Origin: Pseudomonadota bacterium
GTDB taxonomy: Bacteria; Desulfobacterota; Desulfovibrionia; Desulfovibrionales; Desulfovibrionaceae
DNA length: 64,000 bases
Direction of reading: 5' to 3'
NCBI GenBank assembly: GCA_023460395.1
Contig: JAEWQB010000010.1
Location: forward strand, 248,001 to 312,000
The notes under the pieces were generated by a model that saw only the letters and a program-made list of their open reading frames with translations, searched no databases and was not told where the DNA came from. A program made the position numbers and the translations under genes. Positions within the stretch are counted from its first letter, which is position 1; each line of letters begins with the position of its first letter. Shown here piece after piece: positions 51,801 to 62,000 of the stretch.

Positions 51801-53900
51801 CTATATTTGCAATGCGGAAAAATCTGCCAGTCTACCCAGCTCGGACACCAAGCTGTAAAGCAAATTTAATCTGTTAGCACGAACGTCCGCATCATCGCAC
51901 ATGACCATGACCTGCTCAAAAAAGCCATCTACGTCGGGACGCAATTCTTCCAGCAACCCGAAGAGTGCGGCAAAATCGCCCGCCTGCCATAGAGACTCAA
52001 AGCGAGGTTTCAAGGTCTGGAGGGTGGCGTACAGCGCTTTTTCCGCCTCGTCCTGCAACAAGGCCGCATCCACGCCGCCGGAAAGAACACTCCCGGCGTC
52101 TTCACCCTGCTTGCGGATAATATTGGCGGCACGCTTAAAAGTAAGCACTGCCTGTCCAAAGCCTTCCGTGCGGCTGAATGCGTCTAATGCAGCCAAACGC
52201 GCGGCGGCGTCTGGCAAATTTTCCGCTCCGGCATGCAGTACGGCGTCCACGAACAAAGTTTCATAACCTTGCGATACAAAATGGTTCTTCAGCCGCAAGG
52301 AGATAAACTCCACCATGCGTTCCAACGCTTCTTCCGGTGCCAGCTTCCATGCGATGTCCTGATATCCTTCCTGCGCGGCGTGAAAAATGGCTCTTGGAGA
52401 AATAGCCAACCCTCTGTCTAGCAGGATGCGGATAATGCCCAAGCAGCAGCGGCGTAGCGCATACGGGTCCGCCGCGCCAGTGGGTATCATGTTCAGGCCG
52501 AAGCAGCCGGCAAGGGTATCTGCTTTATCCGCTAGCGAAAGCAACGCGCCGCACAGAGACGCGGGCACAGGAGAATCCGGCCCGGCAGGCAGATACTGCT
52601 CCGCCACGGCGCAGGCCACGGCTTCGCTTTCGCCCTTTCTGCGGGCGTAGATGCCGCCCATAATGCCTTGCAGGCTGTCGAACTCATAGACCATTTCTGA
52701 CACTAGGTCCGCTTTAGAAAGACGCCCGGCCCGCTCTGCATCGGCAATGAGGGTTGCAGCTTCGTCAGAAGTTGCCTGCGCCAGCATGCCGCAAAGAGCG
52801 GAAAGACGACGCGTCTTATTGCCCATAGAACCAAGCGGAGCAAGAAAAATAACCGAGTCCAACTTTGTCAGCCATGTCTCAAAATCAGCCTTCAAGTCAT
52901 TACGCCAGAAGAACATGCCGTCCTCAAGACGGGCACGCAGTACGCGTTCCCACCCCTTGCGGACCACATCCATATCTTTTGGGGTAATGTTGAGCACGGT
53001 CAAAAAATGTGGCAGCAGATTGCCCTGCGCGTCTTCCACTCCGAAGCTTTTTTGGTGGCTCTGCATGCTGGTGAGCAGCGCTTCCCGTGGCAACTCCAGA
53101 TACGAGGGGGCAAAATTGCCAAGACAGGCCACCGGATGCTCTGAAAGCCCCTGCACCTCGTCCAGCAACGCATCGTTCCACAGAACGGTTCCTCCCATCG
53201 CGGAGGCCAGCGCATTGCCTTCCTTAATAATCCGAGCGCGGCGCTCCTCACCGGAGAGGATGATTCCCCCCTTGTTCCGCACCACATCGGCATAGTCCGC
53301 AGCGCACGCCACAGAGTGAGGACCGGGACCATGCACGCGATGCCCGCGCGTGGTTTTGCCGGACTCCAGCCCCGCGAGGGCAAACGGCACAACCTGATCG
53401 TCAAACAGTGCAAGAATCCACCGGATGGGACGAGCGTAGGTAAACTCTAAACTTCCCCACTTCATCTTTTTGGGAAAAGGCAATGCGGAGATGATAACCG
53501 GACACCCCTGTGACAACAACTCAACAGTGAGAGCACCGCCAATGCGTTTACGCACGGCGAGATACTCCCCTTTATCCGTTTGTTGTTTGAAGATATCTGA
53601 AATTTCAACGCCTTGCGTTTTCGCGAACCCCAGAGCGGCTTTGGTGGGATTTCCTTCCGCATCAAAGGCAATCCGGGCGGGCGGACCAGCGACAACTTCT
53701 TCAGCCTTATCCTGCACGGGAGCAATACCTTGCACCGTCACAGCGGCACGGCGCGGGGTCGCATTCACGGTTACAGACGCAAACGACACATGCGATTCGG
53801 TCAGAAAGGCAGCCATGCGATCGCCCAGCTCTTTCTCCAGAGTGGGCAGGAAACGGGCGGGCAGTTCCTCTGTACCAATTTCCAAAACAAATACAGACAT
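51801..53900 (-). CDS. glyS: Glycyl-tRNA synthetase beta subunit
   Basis: GlyS with GlyQ forms the alpha2beta2 bacterial glycyl-tRNA synthetase. The start at 53900 (MSVFVLEIGTEELPARFLP) is the universal family start; AGGAAG is about 10 bases upstream. The resulting 699 residues match the family. Internal motifs are FPKKMKWG with TYARPIRWILALFD near 138-160, the beta-subunit HD-like region (SKADLVSEMVYEFDSLQGIMGG near 390-411), and an anticodon-binding C-terminal end. It lies 19 bases after glyQ, with which it is certainly cotranscribed. Confidence 0.96.
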   Translation of the reverse strand: MSVFVLEIGTEELPARFLPTLEKELGDRMAAFLTESHVSFASVTVNATPRRAAVTVQGIAPVQDKAEEVVAGPPARIAFDAEGNPTKAALGFAKTQGVEISDIFKQQTDKGEYLAVRKRIGGALTVELLSQGCPVIISALPFPKKMKWGSLEFTYARPIRWILALFDDQVVPFALAGLESGKTTRGHRVHGPGPHSVACAADYADVVRNKGGIILSGEERRARIIKEGNALASAMGGTVLWNDALLDEVQGLSEHPVACLGNFAPSYLELPREALLTSMQSHQKSFGVEDAQGNLLPHFLTVLNITPKDMDVVRKGWERVLRARLEDGMFFWRNDLKADFETWLTKLDSVIFLAPLGSMGNKTRRLSALCGMLAQATSDEAATLIADAERAGRLSKADLVSEMVYEFDSLQGIMGGIYARRKGESEAVACAVAEQYLPAGPDSPVPASLCGALLSLADKADTLAGCFGLNMIPTGAADPYALRRCCLGIIRILLDRGLAISPRAIFHAAQEGYQDIAWKLAPEEALERMVEFISLRLKNHFVSQGYETLFVDAVLHAGAENLPDAAARLAALDAFSRTEGFGQAVLTFKRAANIIRKQGEDAGSVLSGGVDAALLQDEAEKALYATLQTLKPRFESLWQAGDFAALFGLLEELRPDVDGFFEQVMVMCDDADVRANRLNLLYSLVSELGRLADFSALQI

Positions 53901-53919
53901 GATGTGCTCTTCCTGTTGC

Positions 53920-54813
53920 TTACTTGGTTGCATTTCCGGCGGGGTCGGCATTCAGCATGGGGTAGCCCAGTTCCTCGCGTTGCTGCGCATACAGGCGCGC
54001 CACAGCGGAGGCCAACGCACGGACACGACCAATATAGCCAGTGCGTTCAGTAATAGAAATGGCCCCTCTGGCATCCAACAGATTGAATGTATGCGAACAT
54101 TTGAGACAGTAGTCATATGCGGGCAACGCCACCCCGACATCGCACAAACGCTTGCATTCCCCTTCGTACATATTGAACAGCGAAAGCAGCATGCCCGCAT
54201 CGCTCAGTTCAAAATTATACCGGGACATTTCCACTTCATTCTGGTGATACACATGCCCGTAGGTGACTCGCTCATTGTAGCTCAAATCGTACACAGATTC
54301 CTTGCCCTGCAAGTACATGCACAACCGCTCAAGCCCGTAGGTAACTTCCACACTGGTGGGGAACAGGTCGATACCGCCTACCTGTTGGAAATAGGTGAAC
54401 TGCGTCACTTCCATACCATTCAGCCACACTTCCCAACCCAACCCCCACGCACCCAGTGTGGGCGATTCCCAGTCATCTTCCACGAACCGAATATCGTGCA
54501 CGGCGGGGTCAATGCCCAAAGCCTTCAGGCTTTCAAGATACAGCTCCTGAATATTATCCGGGGAAGGCTTGAGAATAACCTGAAACTGAAAGTAGTGTTG
54601 CAGGCGGTTGGGGTTTTCACCATAGCGTCCGTCCGTGGGACGGCGGGAAGGCTCCACATAGGCGACACGCCACGGTTCTGGGCCGATAACGCGCAGAAAG
54701 GTGGAGGGGTTGAAGGTACCCGCACCGCATTCAATATCGAACGGCTGCGCGATAACACACCCCTGCTTGGCCCAGAAATTCTGCAACGTCAGAATAACAT
54801 CTTGAAAGTGCAT
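53920..54813 (-). CDS. glyQ: Glycyl-tRNA synthetase alpha subunit
   Basis: The catalytic subunit of class II glycyl-tRNA synthetase. The 297-residue protein begins MHFQDVILTLQNFWAKQGC and has the motif-2 region GPEPWRVAYVEPSRRPTDGRYG near residues 44-65 with NRLQHYFQFQVILKP, followed by the conserved FVEDDWESPTLGAWGLGWEV near 111-130 and YGLERL near 163-168, the motif-3 arginine region. A GAGGGG site is 4-5 bases before the ATG. Downstream is glyS, 19 bases away. Confidence 0.97.
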   Translation of the reverse strand: MHFQDVILTLQNFWAKQGCVIAQPFDIECGAGTFNPSTFLRVIGPEPWRVAYVEPSRRPTDGRYGENPNRLQHYFQFQVILKPSPDNIQELYLESLKALGIDPAVHDIRFVEDDWESPTLGAWGLGWEVWLNGMEVTQFTYFQQVGGIDLFPTSVEVTYGLERLCMYLQGKESVYDLSYNERVTYGHVYHQNEVEMSRYNFELSDAGMLLSLFNMYEGECKRLCDVGVALPAYDYCLKCSHTFNLLDARGAISITERTGYIGRVRALASAVARLYAQQREELGYPMLNADPAGNATK

Positions 54814-54865
54814 GATACCCCTCTGGAATCGCTATATACACACTATTCGTGCTGTTGTGGTTTGG

Positions 54866-55615
54866 TCATACGGGACGGAACATGCCCTTATCCCATGCTA
54901 GGCCGATATGAAACTGGATGAATCCGTCCACAGCGCGCGTAAGTTCGCGTCGCGCCCGTGCGGAAAGCGCAATTTCCGGCCAACGAAGCGGTGAATATTC
55001 CTGCACAAGACGCAAGGCGTCAAGTGCTTCGTTGCCAAGACGAAAACGCGGACCCGGCGGCACAGGGCACCGGTCACAAAACAGCACCCCTTCCTGCACA
55101 TGAAACACGGCACCCGCCCCGTGGGCAAACGCGGTGCCGCAGTGCAAACAGCGTCCGGTTTCCAAGGCATATCCTTGGTCAAACGCAAAACGCGCCCGGA
55201 AAAACAAGGGAAGAATGGGGTCGGCGTCTTCCGCGCATTCGAGTAATGAAAGCGTTTCCTCGAAAAGACCAAAAGCGGGCTGCGCCCCTTCGGTGGAAAC
55301 TCCCATGGCTTCCATAAACTTCTGGCAGTTCACCGCCAGCCCTAGCCGGTGCAGATCCTGCCGTAATCGCCGGGGGGAGTGCTGCAACACCCCCTCTTCC
55401 AGACTAAGGTATCCTCCCATCCGGCTGCCCCGGATGCGGAATTGCACGCAGTTCAAATGATCCAGACAACCACTAAAACGCTGCCTGCTACGGCATCCTC
55501 CAAAAGCGAACGCAGTAAGAATGCCGCGTTCCGGCGACAAAAAACGGACCCACAGGTCCGCCTCTTTAAACCGCCCAATACGGAGAATGATACCTTTATC
55601 TGTCACATCCATCAT
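54866..55615 (-). CDS. recO: DNA repair protein RecO
   Basis: RecO mediates RecA loading with RecF and RecR in recombinational repair. I took the start at 55615 (MMDVTDKGIILRIGRFKEAD), which reaches the N-terminal OB fold without the ten extra residues of the longer frame; neither start has a good ribosome site. The 249-residue protein includes the OB-fold segment RFLSPERGILTAFAFGGCRSR near 23-43 and a four-cysteine zinc site, CLHCG and CDRC, near 157-185 (C-X2-C...C-X2-C). It lies between rodZ and glyQ, upstream of the latter by 52 bases. Confidence 0.92.
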   Translation of the reverse strand: MMDVTDKGIILRIGRFKEADLWVRFLSPERGILTAFAFGGCRSRQRFSGCLDHLNCVQFRIRGSRMGGYLSLEEGVLQHSPRRLRQDLHRLGLAVNCQKFMEAMGVSTEGAQPAFGLFEETLSLLECAEDADPILPLFFRARFAFDQGYALETGRCLHCGTAFAHGAGAVFHVQEGVLFCDRCPVPPGPRFRLGNEALDALRLVQEYSPLRWPEIALSARARRELTRAVDGFIQFHIGLAWDKGMFRPV

Positions 55616-55765
55616 ATGCTGCCGAGTCTGTTCCCCATACCGCATCAGTTATCACTAGTGTACCCACTTCACGCGTACCGGCGTTTCGCCTTATACGCCC
55701 TAGTCATCGTCTTCAGCACACGAGAAATATATATTCCCCGAACACCGCTCCTGCATGGCGCTCAG

Positions 55766-56848
55766 TTATCGCCGCGCAAAATGTACCGTGAGCACTCGCC
55801 CTTCCGCGCCATCAATAGCAAGCGGCTTTCCGTCCAGCGTTACCCGCACGCCGCCGGAATTCCCCAGACGCAGCGTCAGTTCCGAAGGAAACTGAAGAAC
55901 AAACTGCTGACCGGGGCGCAGGTACATTTCCTTGCGCTCCACTTTTTCCCCCCACGCCTCTACCCAGCATTCCGCTGTGGCAGCCAATTGCAGACGGTGC
56001 CGCGATGAACGGGAATCGAGCGCAACATCCTGACTGAACGAGGCATGGGGCACAGATGCTGTTTCTGAAATACTGTCTGCGGAAGAGGCAAGGGAAGCCG
56101 AAGGAAGGGCTGGAACAAATGCAACCCCCTCAGTCCCGCCACTACTTGAGCCTCCCGCCTCCACCATATTCTGTGGTGTGGCGGAAGAGTCCTGATCGCT
56201 TGGTAGTGCCGGTTCCGAAGAGCTGGGCGCAGTTGCCACCGCGGTGCTGTCTGCCCCGTCCGGCCCGGCAGACACCGGCGCGTTTGCCGGATCAGGCTCG
56301 GCGTTTCCGCCTGTTACTCCCTGCTCCATAGCGGGAGGAGAAGGAACGGTGGAATCATCGGGATGCACCGCCAGTTCTCCGCTGCCAACCGTCTCAGGCG
56401 CAACACCCGTTGCTGGCTCCGACATATTTCCTGATGTTACCGCACGCATGGGGTCGGCGGAAAAACCGTATAGATAATACCACACGCCGCCAGCCGCCAA
56501 GAGCAATATCAACAGAAGGCAGGTAGGCAACGCCCACCGGGAACGCTTGGGCATGGTCCGGTGTGTGATAAAAATTTCCGTATCGTCCGGCTCACCAAAC
56601 TCCTCGGCAAAAAGAGCTTCCACCGCCTGACCTAATTCTTCGGGATTAAGGTCCACAATCCGGGCATATGATTTCACAAACCCCTTGGTATAGACCACAT
56701 GGGGCAAGTCGTGGATATTACCATTTTCTAAAGCGACCAGCGTTCTGGTGGCGACCTTTATCATCCGGGCGATATCTTCGTGTGAAAGACCCTTGCGTTC
56801 TCTCTCCCTACGGAGCAAAGCCCCCACTTCGGTCATTGTGGTCATCAC
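55766..56848 (-). CDS. RodZ-like helix-turn-helix / DUF4115 membrane protein
   Basis: A 360-residue protein with an N-terminal HTH domain of the RodZ type (GALLRRERERKGLSHEDIARMIKVATRTLVALENGN near residues 9-44), VYTKGFVKSYARIVDL near 52-67, a single membrane helix near 108-126 (LPTCLLLILLLAAGG), a long Ser/Ala/Pro-rich periplasmic linker (about 140-250) and a C-terminal DUF4115 domain (about 285-360, with GQQFVLQFPSELTLRLGNSGGVRVTLDG). RodZ supports MreB and cell shape. The start is uncertain: ATG ATG at 56848/56845 is near a GGGGG site, whereas MTEVGALL at 56836 is the more family-like beginning. It is downstream of surA by 27 bases. Confidence 0.9.
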   Translation of the reverse strand: MMTTMTEVGALLRRERERKGLSHEDIARMIKVATRTLVALENGNIHDLPHVVYTKGFVKSYARIVDLNPEELGQAVEALFAEEFGEPDDTEIFITHRTMPKRSRWALPTCLLLILLLAAGGVWYYLYGFSADPMRAVTSGNMSEPATGVAPETVGSGELAVHPDDSTVPSPPAMEQGVTGGNAEPDPANAPVSAGPDGADSTAVATAPSSSEPALPSDQDSSATPQNMVEAGGSSSGGTEGVAFVPALPSASLASSADSISETASVPHASFSQDVALDSRSSRHRLQLAATAECWVEAWGEKVERKEMYLRPGQQFVLQFPSELTLRLGNSGGVRVTLDGKPLAIDGAEGRVLTVHFARR

Positions 56849-56875
56849 GCCCCCGACGTTTCGGATGTTGAAGGG

Positions 56876-57835
56876 TTAAAGCAGAATCTTGATAACCGCT
56901 TTGTCGCGCAGTGTGCCAGAATATTCCTGAAACCGCTCCTCCAGCATGGGTTCGCGCAGCTTGTCTTCTATTCTGCCAGCTACCTGATCTAACGGCAACG
57001 TGTCTCCGGGAACATTGTGCTCCAATTTCAGGAGCATGTTACGCCCGTCCATGACAAACACATCCGAAACGCCGCCGTCTTGAAGTGGTTCCAACGCGCT
57101 ACGCCATGTTTCGGCCAACTCGGACCAGACAAGTTCTCCCATAAGCCCGCCGGTATCCCGTGCTGGTCCGACAGAGTATAACGCCACCGCGTCTTCAAAA
57201 GAGAGGTCGCCCTTACGCACCAAAGTAACGACCTTTGCGGCATCAGCGTCTGGGGCGAAGACAAGCACCTTCACCACAGCCTTCCGTTCACTCTGAAAAT
57301 CTTTTTTGTGTGCCTCATAATATGCCTGCACATCTTCTTTGGTGACCACCACCTTGCGGCCCACCATAAAAGAAAGTAACCGAGAACGCAGAATATTATT
57401 ACGCAGCTTTTCTGTAAACGCTTCGTAAGACATGCCGTCTTTGCCCATACGCTCTATGGCCTGTTCCAGCGTCATGCCATTTCGCTGGGCCATCATGCGC
57501 ACTTCATTTTCCACTTCGGAATCTTTCACGGAAATTTCATAGCGCTTGGCCTCCTGCACGAACAATTTGTCCGTAATGAGGCTGTCAAGCACACTCCGCT
57601 CCATGGCCTCTATGCGGGCCGTGTGCGCGGGAGAATTTCGGGAAAGTCCGTTACGCAGCAGCTCTGGAGCAATAGCTTCCTGAAGCTCGTATTGTGTAAT
57701 AATTTCGCCATTTACCACAGCCACGATCTTATTAAACACGGCATCCGCGAAAACCGGGCTATGGCTTAAAAGCAGGGAAATCACAATGAATGACAAAGAA
57801 AAACAACGAAATGATAACAAGTATCTGAGGAACAA
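56876..57835 (-). CDS. SurA-like periplasmic peptidyl-prolyl isomerase
   Basis: A periplasmic chaperone of the SurA/PpiC type. I took TTG at 57835, with GGGAG 7 bases upstream, because it starts directly at a signal peptide (LFLRYLLSFRCFSLSFIVISLLLSHSPVFA); a GTG at 57892 would add 19 residues and has no ribosome site. The mature protein begins DAVFNKIVAVVNGEIITQYEL, the classic SurA N-terminus, and the N-domain runs to about 170. A single rotamase domain follows with LVRKGDLSFEDAVALYSVGPARDTGGLMGELVWSEL near 208-243. About 319 residues in all, shorter than E. coli SurA, which has two rotamase domains. Confidence 0.9.
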   Translation of the reverse strand: MFLRYLLSFRCFSLSFIVISLLLSHSPVFADAVFNKIVAVVNGEIITQYELQEAIAPELLRNGLSRNSPAHTARIEAMERSVLDSLITDKLFVQEAKRYEISVKDSEVENEVRMMAQRNGMTLEQAIERMGKDGMSYEAFTEKLRNNILRSRLLSFMVGRKVVVTKEDVQAYYEAHKKDFQSERKAVVKVLVFAPDADAAKVVTLVRKGDLSFEDAVALYSVGPARDTGGLMGELVWSELAETWRSALEPLQDGGVSDVFVMDGRNMLLKLEHNVPGDTLPLDQVAGRIEDKLREPMLEERFQEYSGTLRDKAVIKILL

Positions 57836-58025
57836 AGCACGCTCCCAAAATAGTGTTGGCGTTAGCGAACGAACCCGACCGTCAGGCCCCACAATTCAAG
57901 GCGAAACGGCGCAATAGCCCGATGCGTACCATCCTGTAATCTCTTTCGACAGATTATGCAACTCGCCCCACTGGCAAGCCCTGCACACTAGCCGTGTTAA
58001 TTGCGGTGCGCAATACCGCAACGAG

Positions 58026-58988
58026 TTATTGCGCTTTTTCCGTATCCGCCGCCTCTCCGGGCTGCGTCAGTAAGCTTGTGACTTTAATGGTGGCCCGCGA
58101 AAGTTCATCCGCAAGCCAGTCATCAAACGCACCTTGCAATTTTTGCTCTAAAAGCACTTTTTCCACGAGCGGATATGCCTGTGACGGCCCCAGCACCTTT
58201 TCCGGCATATTTTCCAGCAGCACAAGCGATTCAAATCCATTTTCCCCGGAGACTACAGGGCTGGCAGCTCCCGGTTCCATGCCAACCAGTATCTTATCCC
58301 ATCCGCCGGGCAAAGAGCTTGCCCGCATCCGCAATTCCCGCACGGTGATATCGTTGAAGCCATCCTGAACAGCACCGATATCCGTTGTTTGCACATAGAG
58401 GTCGCGGGCCTTTTCCACCTGCTCTCTATCCACACCGGAAATATGAATAAACCGAATACGCGGGGGCAGATAAAAATCTGCAAGGTGTTCCTTATAATAC
58501 GTCTCCGCTTCCTGCGACGTCAGCTTTATGCGCGGGCGCAACACGTCCGCACGAAAGGTTTCCATCGATAATTGCTGTCGCAGCATGGAACGCCAGACGT
58601 CTATATCAATATATTCTTCAACCAGCGACTTTTCAAACTGCCCTTCAGGATAGTCCGCCCGGATAACAGCTTCCGCCTCCGCCACGGCAGCGTCAGACAC
58701 CGCCAGCCCGGCAGATTCCAGAGTCTGGTTAACCAATTCATTCACAATCAATTCGCTCAACACCTTGCCATAATCCTGCCGCAGAGCGTCTACAGCGGGA
58801 ACCATACCACCAGACCAGCTAAGGTTATTTAAGTCGTACCGGGCTTCCAACTGGTGCAGGTAAATAGGCTTGCCGTTCACGGTGGCCACCACGCCTTCCT
58901 GTGCGGCTTCCCGTGAGCACCCGGCCCCGGCAAACATCACGACAAGCAAAGCCCATACTGCGAGCACGCCGTTTCGTTGCAATCGCAT
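58026..58988 (-). CDS. PpiC/SurA-like lipoprotein
   Basis: A 320-residue exported protein with a lipobox-like end to its signal peptide: GVLAVWALLVVMFAGAGC, with Cys24 as the probable lipid-modified residue although the -3 position is Gly instead of the usual Leu. After it comes the SurA-type N-domain start VVATVNGKPIYLHQLEARYDLNN near residues 33-55 and a rotamase-like domain near 165-270 (ARDLYVQTTDIGAVQDGFNDITVRELRMRASSLPGGWDKI). It would be anchored to a membrane lipid and help fold outer-membrane proteins or retain substrates. It lies 87 bases after mfd and 133 bases before the second SurA-like gene. Confidence 0.88.
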   Translation of the reverse strand: MRLQRNGVLAVWALLVVMFAGAGCSREAAQEGVVATVNGKPIYLHQLEARYDLNNLSWSGGMVPAVDALRQDYGKVLSELIVNELVNQTLESAGLAVSDAAVAEAEAVIRADYPEGQFEKSLVEEYIDIDVWRSMLRQQLSMETFRADVLRPRIKLTSQEAETYYKEHLADFYLPPRIRFIHISGVDREQVEKARDLYVQTTDIGAVQDGFNDITVRELRMRASSLPGGWDKILVGMEPGAASPVVSGENGFESLVLLENMPEKVLGPSQAYPLVEKVLLEQKLQGAFDDWLADELSRATIKVTSLLTQPGEAADTEKAQ

Positions 58989-59075
58989 ATTTTTCTCCTG
59001 TCAGGCCGCTCCCGGCCCGCCATGTGAGTTAGTACCGCACGGCAGTATTTCTACCGTATCCTTCCCGTTGCGACG

Positions 59076-62000
59076 CTACCCGTGTCTGAGGATTTTCACA
59101 GCGCCGTTTTTTTCTGCCGATTCGGCAATCAGGGGAGCCAGCTCCTCGCGCACCGCGGACAGCCGCTCGCGCACCGAATCGCCCTGCTCCATGCGATATT
59201 CCAGACAAGCGGGGGGGAGCAGCCGCGCCCGGTCAGCCCGTTCTCCCACCCAGTGTACCAAGACGGCTGGCGAAACGACATCAGCGTGTTCCGCCCATGT
59301 CAACCGCACCTTGTCACGGAAGATATCGGCTTTCTGCACCTGAAGCGATATGAGGAACCGCTTAAAGGAGAGCACCCCAAGGAAGTTACTCAGCGCCTCC
59401 GGTATGGGACCGAATCTGTCCCGCATTTCCAGTTCAATATCCTGCAACACCACAGCATCTGGAGCGGAAGAAAGCGCCTTATAAAACCGCAGTCGTTCCC
59501 GACCATCCGTGATGTATGTTTCGGGAATATGCGCGTTTACGCCTATGTTCAGCTCTGTTTCTACGGCAATTCGCGTTTCTTCGCCTTTCAAACGGCCCAC
59601 TTCTTCTTCGAGCATTTCCAGATACAAATCCAGCCCCACCCGGGCCATCTGCCCGGACTGTGCCTCGCCGAGAATATTGCCAGACCCGCGAAGCCGCAGA
59701 TCCTCCATGGCGACTTGGAATCCCGCTCCCAAATAATCCATCTCTAGGATGATACGCAGCCGCTTTTTCGCAAGCTCTGGAATGGAGCCAAGGTCATTAA
59801 CCACAAACACCGCGTGTGCCTGCACATCGGACCGGCCCACCCTGCCCCGTAGCTGATACAACTGCCCAAGGCCGAACATCTGGGCCTGATCCACAATAAG
59901 CGTATTCGCGCGCGGGAAATCCAGCCCGGATTCCACAATGGCTGTGCAGACGAGCACATCCATTTCTCCGTGCCAGAACTGATGCATGGTAGTTTCCAGA
60001 ACTTTTTCAGACATCTGCCCATGGGCCTGACCGATGCGGGCGTCTGGAACCAGCTTGCGCACAAATTCGGTCACCCGGTCCAGCCCTTCAACCCGGTTGT
60101 GTACCCAAAAGACCTGCCCACCTCGCGCCAGTTCCCGTTGCAGATAACCGCGCAAAAGATTGGGATCGCGCTCTACAAGGTCAGTCTCCACAGGTTTGCG
60201 TCCAAGCGGGGCCGTTTCTATAACTGAAAGTTCCCGAATGCCGGACATGGACAGTTGCAGCGTGCGGGGAATGGGCGTGGCTGAAAGCGTCAGCACGTCC
60301 ACATTACGCCGGAATTTTTTTAATTTTTCCTTATGCCGCACGCCAAACCGCTGCTCCTCGTCCAGAACAAGTAGGGCCAGATTCGGTAAGTCCACATCGT
60401 CCGAAAGCAACCGGTGCGTTCCAATGAGGATATCGATTTGCCCTTTGGCGGCAGCCGCCAGAACATCTTGCTGTTTCTGCCGGGAGACAAAACGGCTCAG
60501 CATCCCGATGTTAACGGGGAATCCGCCCAGCCGGCTTTTAAATGTCTGGTAATGCTGTTCGGCAAGGATTGTGGTGGGGCATAGCAGCGCCACCTGCTTG
60601 CCTTCACACGCCGCACGAAACGCGGCGCGCAACGCCACTTCTGTTTTGCCGAAGCCCACATCGCCGCAGACCAATCTGTCCATAGGATGCGGTTTTTCCA
60701 TATCTGCCAGCACGGCTTGAATGGCACGCGCCTGATCTGGAGTTTCTTCAAACCCGAAGGAAGCTTCAAACTCCCGATACAACTCATTGATAGGACTGTA
60801 AGAAAAGCCCTTGGCAATGCGTCGCCACGCATACATTTCCACCAGATCGTGCGCTATTTTTTCAATAGCCTTACGTGCGCGGGATTTGGAAGCCAGCCAG
60901 CCAGCCCCGCCCAACTTATCCAGTGAAGGTGCCGCCCCGTCCGGTCCCTTGAACCGCTGCACAAGGGAAAGACGGTCTACCGGCAAATAAAGCTTGTCGT
61001 CTCCGGCATACCGCAACAACAAAAAATCATTCGCCGCGCCGCCCAGTTCCATGCGATGCAGCCCTTCAAACACGGCAATACCGTACTCGCGGTGCACCAG
61101 ATGGTCGCCGGGATTCAGATCGTCAAATTCCTTCAGTCCGGCAAAGGCTCCGGTCCGTCCACGTTCTCTGTATGAGGACTTGGGCTGAAGGACATCCTCA
61201 CCTAAGATGAGCACCGTATCCCACAGCAACTCCATACCACGGCGGAACGGGGCGACCAGCGCGAACAGCCCTTTATCAAACGGCGCATACCGCAGGTGTG
61301 GCATTATGCCTTCCTGCTCGCACAGTTTGAGGAACTTGGCCCGGCTACGCTCTGATGTGAAGGTGAGCAGAACCTGCCGTTTTTCCTGCGTCCATTTTCG
61401 CAGCCGGGTGACCAGCGCCTGCCACGGTCTGTCCTGATCCTGTGCGGCAGCAAAAATATCCTGAAACGCCCCGTAACCACGTTCCGGCAGTTCTTCCCCG
61501 CGCTGCTCCACCCCCAGTACAAGGCTTTCAAAATGGACCCGGCGATTTTTACCCCATACAGCGGTGGCGGATTCCGGCTCCCGCAGAGACAGGGCGGGAG
61601 GCTGACGCAGACCGGTTTCCGCTTCCTGACGGTCTAAGAAGGCACTCCACGTGCGCCCAGATTCTTCAAGTGACTCCTCAAGTTCCCGCTCTGATGGCAG
61701 AATGAACACGGCATCTTTGGGCAGCCACTCTTCAAGAAAAACAGCGCGGTCGTAGTAACTTCCGGGAAGTAACGGCGTTTTGCCGGACTCCGCGGCGCGG
61801 ATAAAAGCCGCCGCCTGTCCTTTGGACAGCTCTTCCCGCGTCTCCAGCGTTTTCCACCACGAGGAGGCACGTGTCATCTGTTCCCGGCTGAGAATGAGCG
61901 GCGAGGTGGGAAGCACCACCAGTTCTTTTATAGAAGCTCTGGAGCGCTGAGAAGACGGGTCAAACAGCCGCATCTCTTCCAGCAGGTCGCCAAAAAACTC

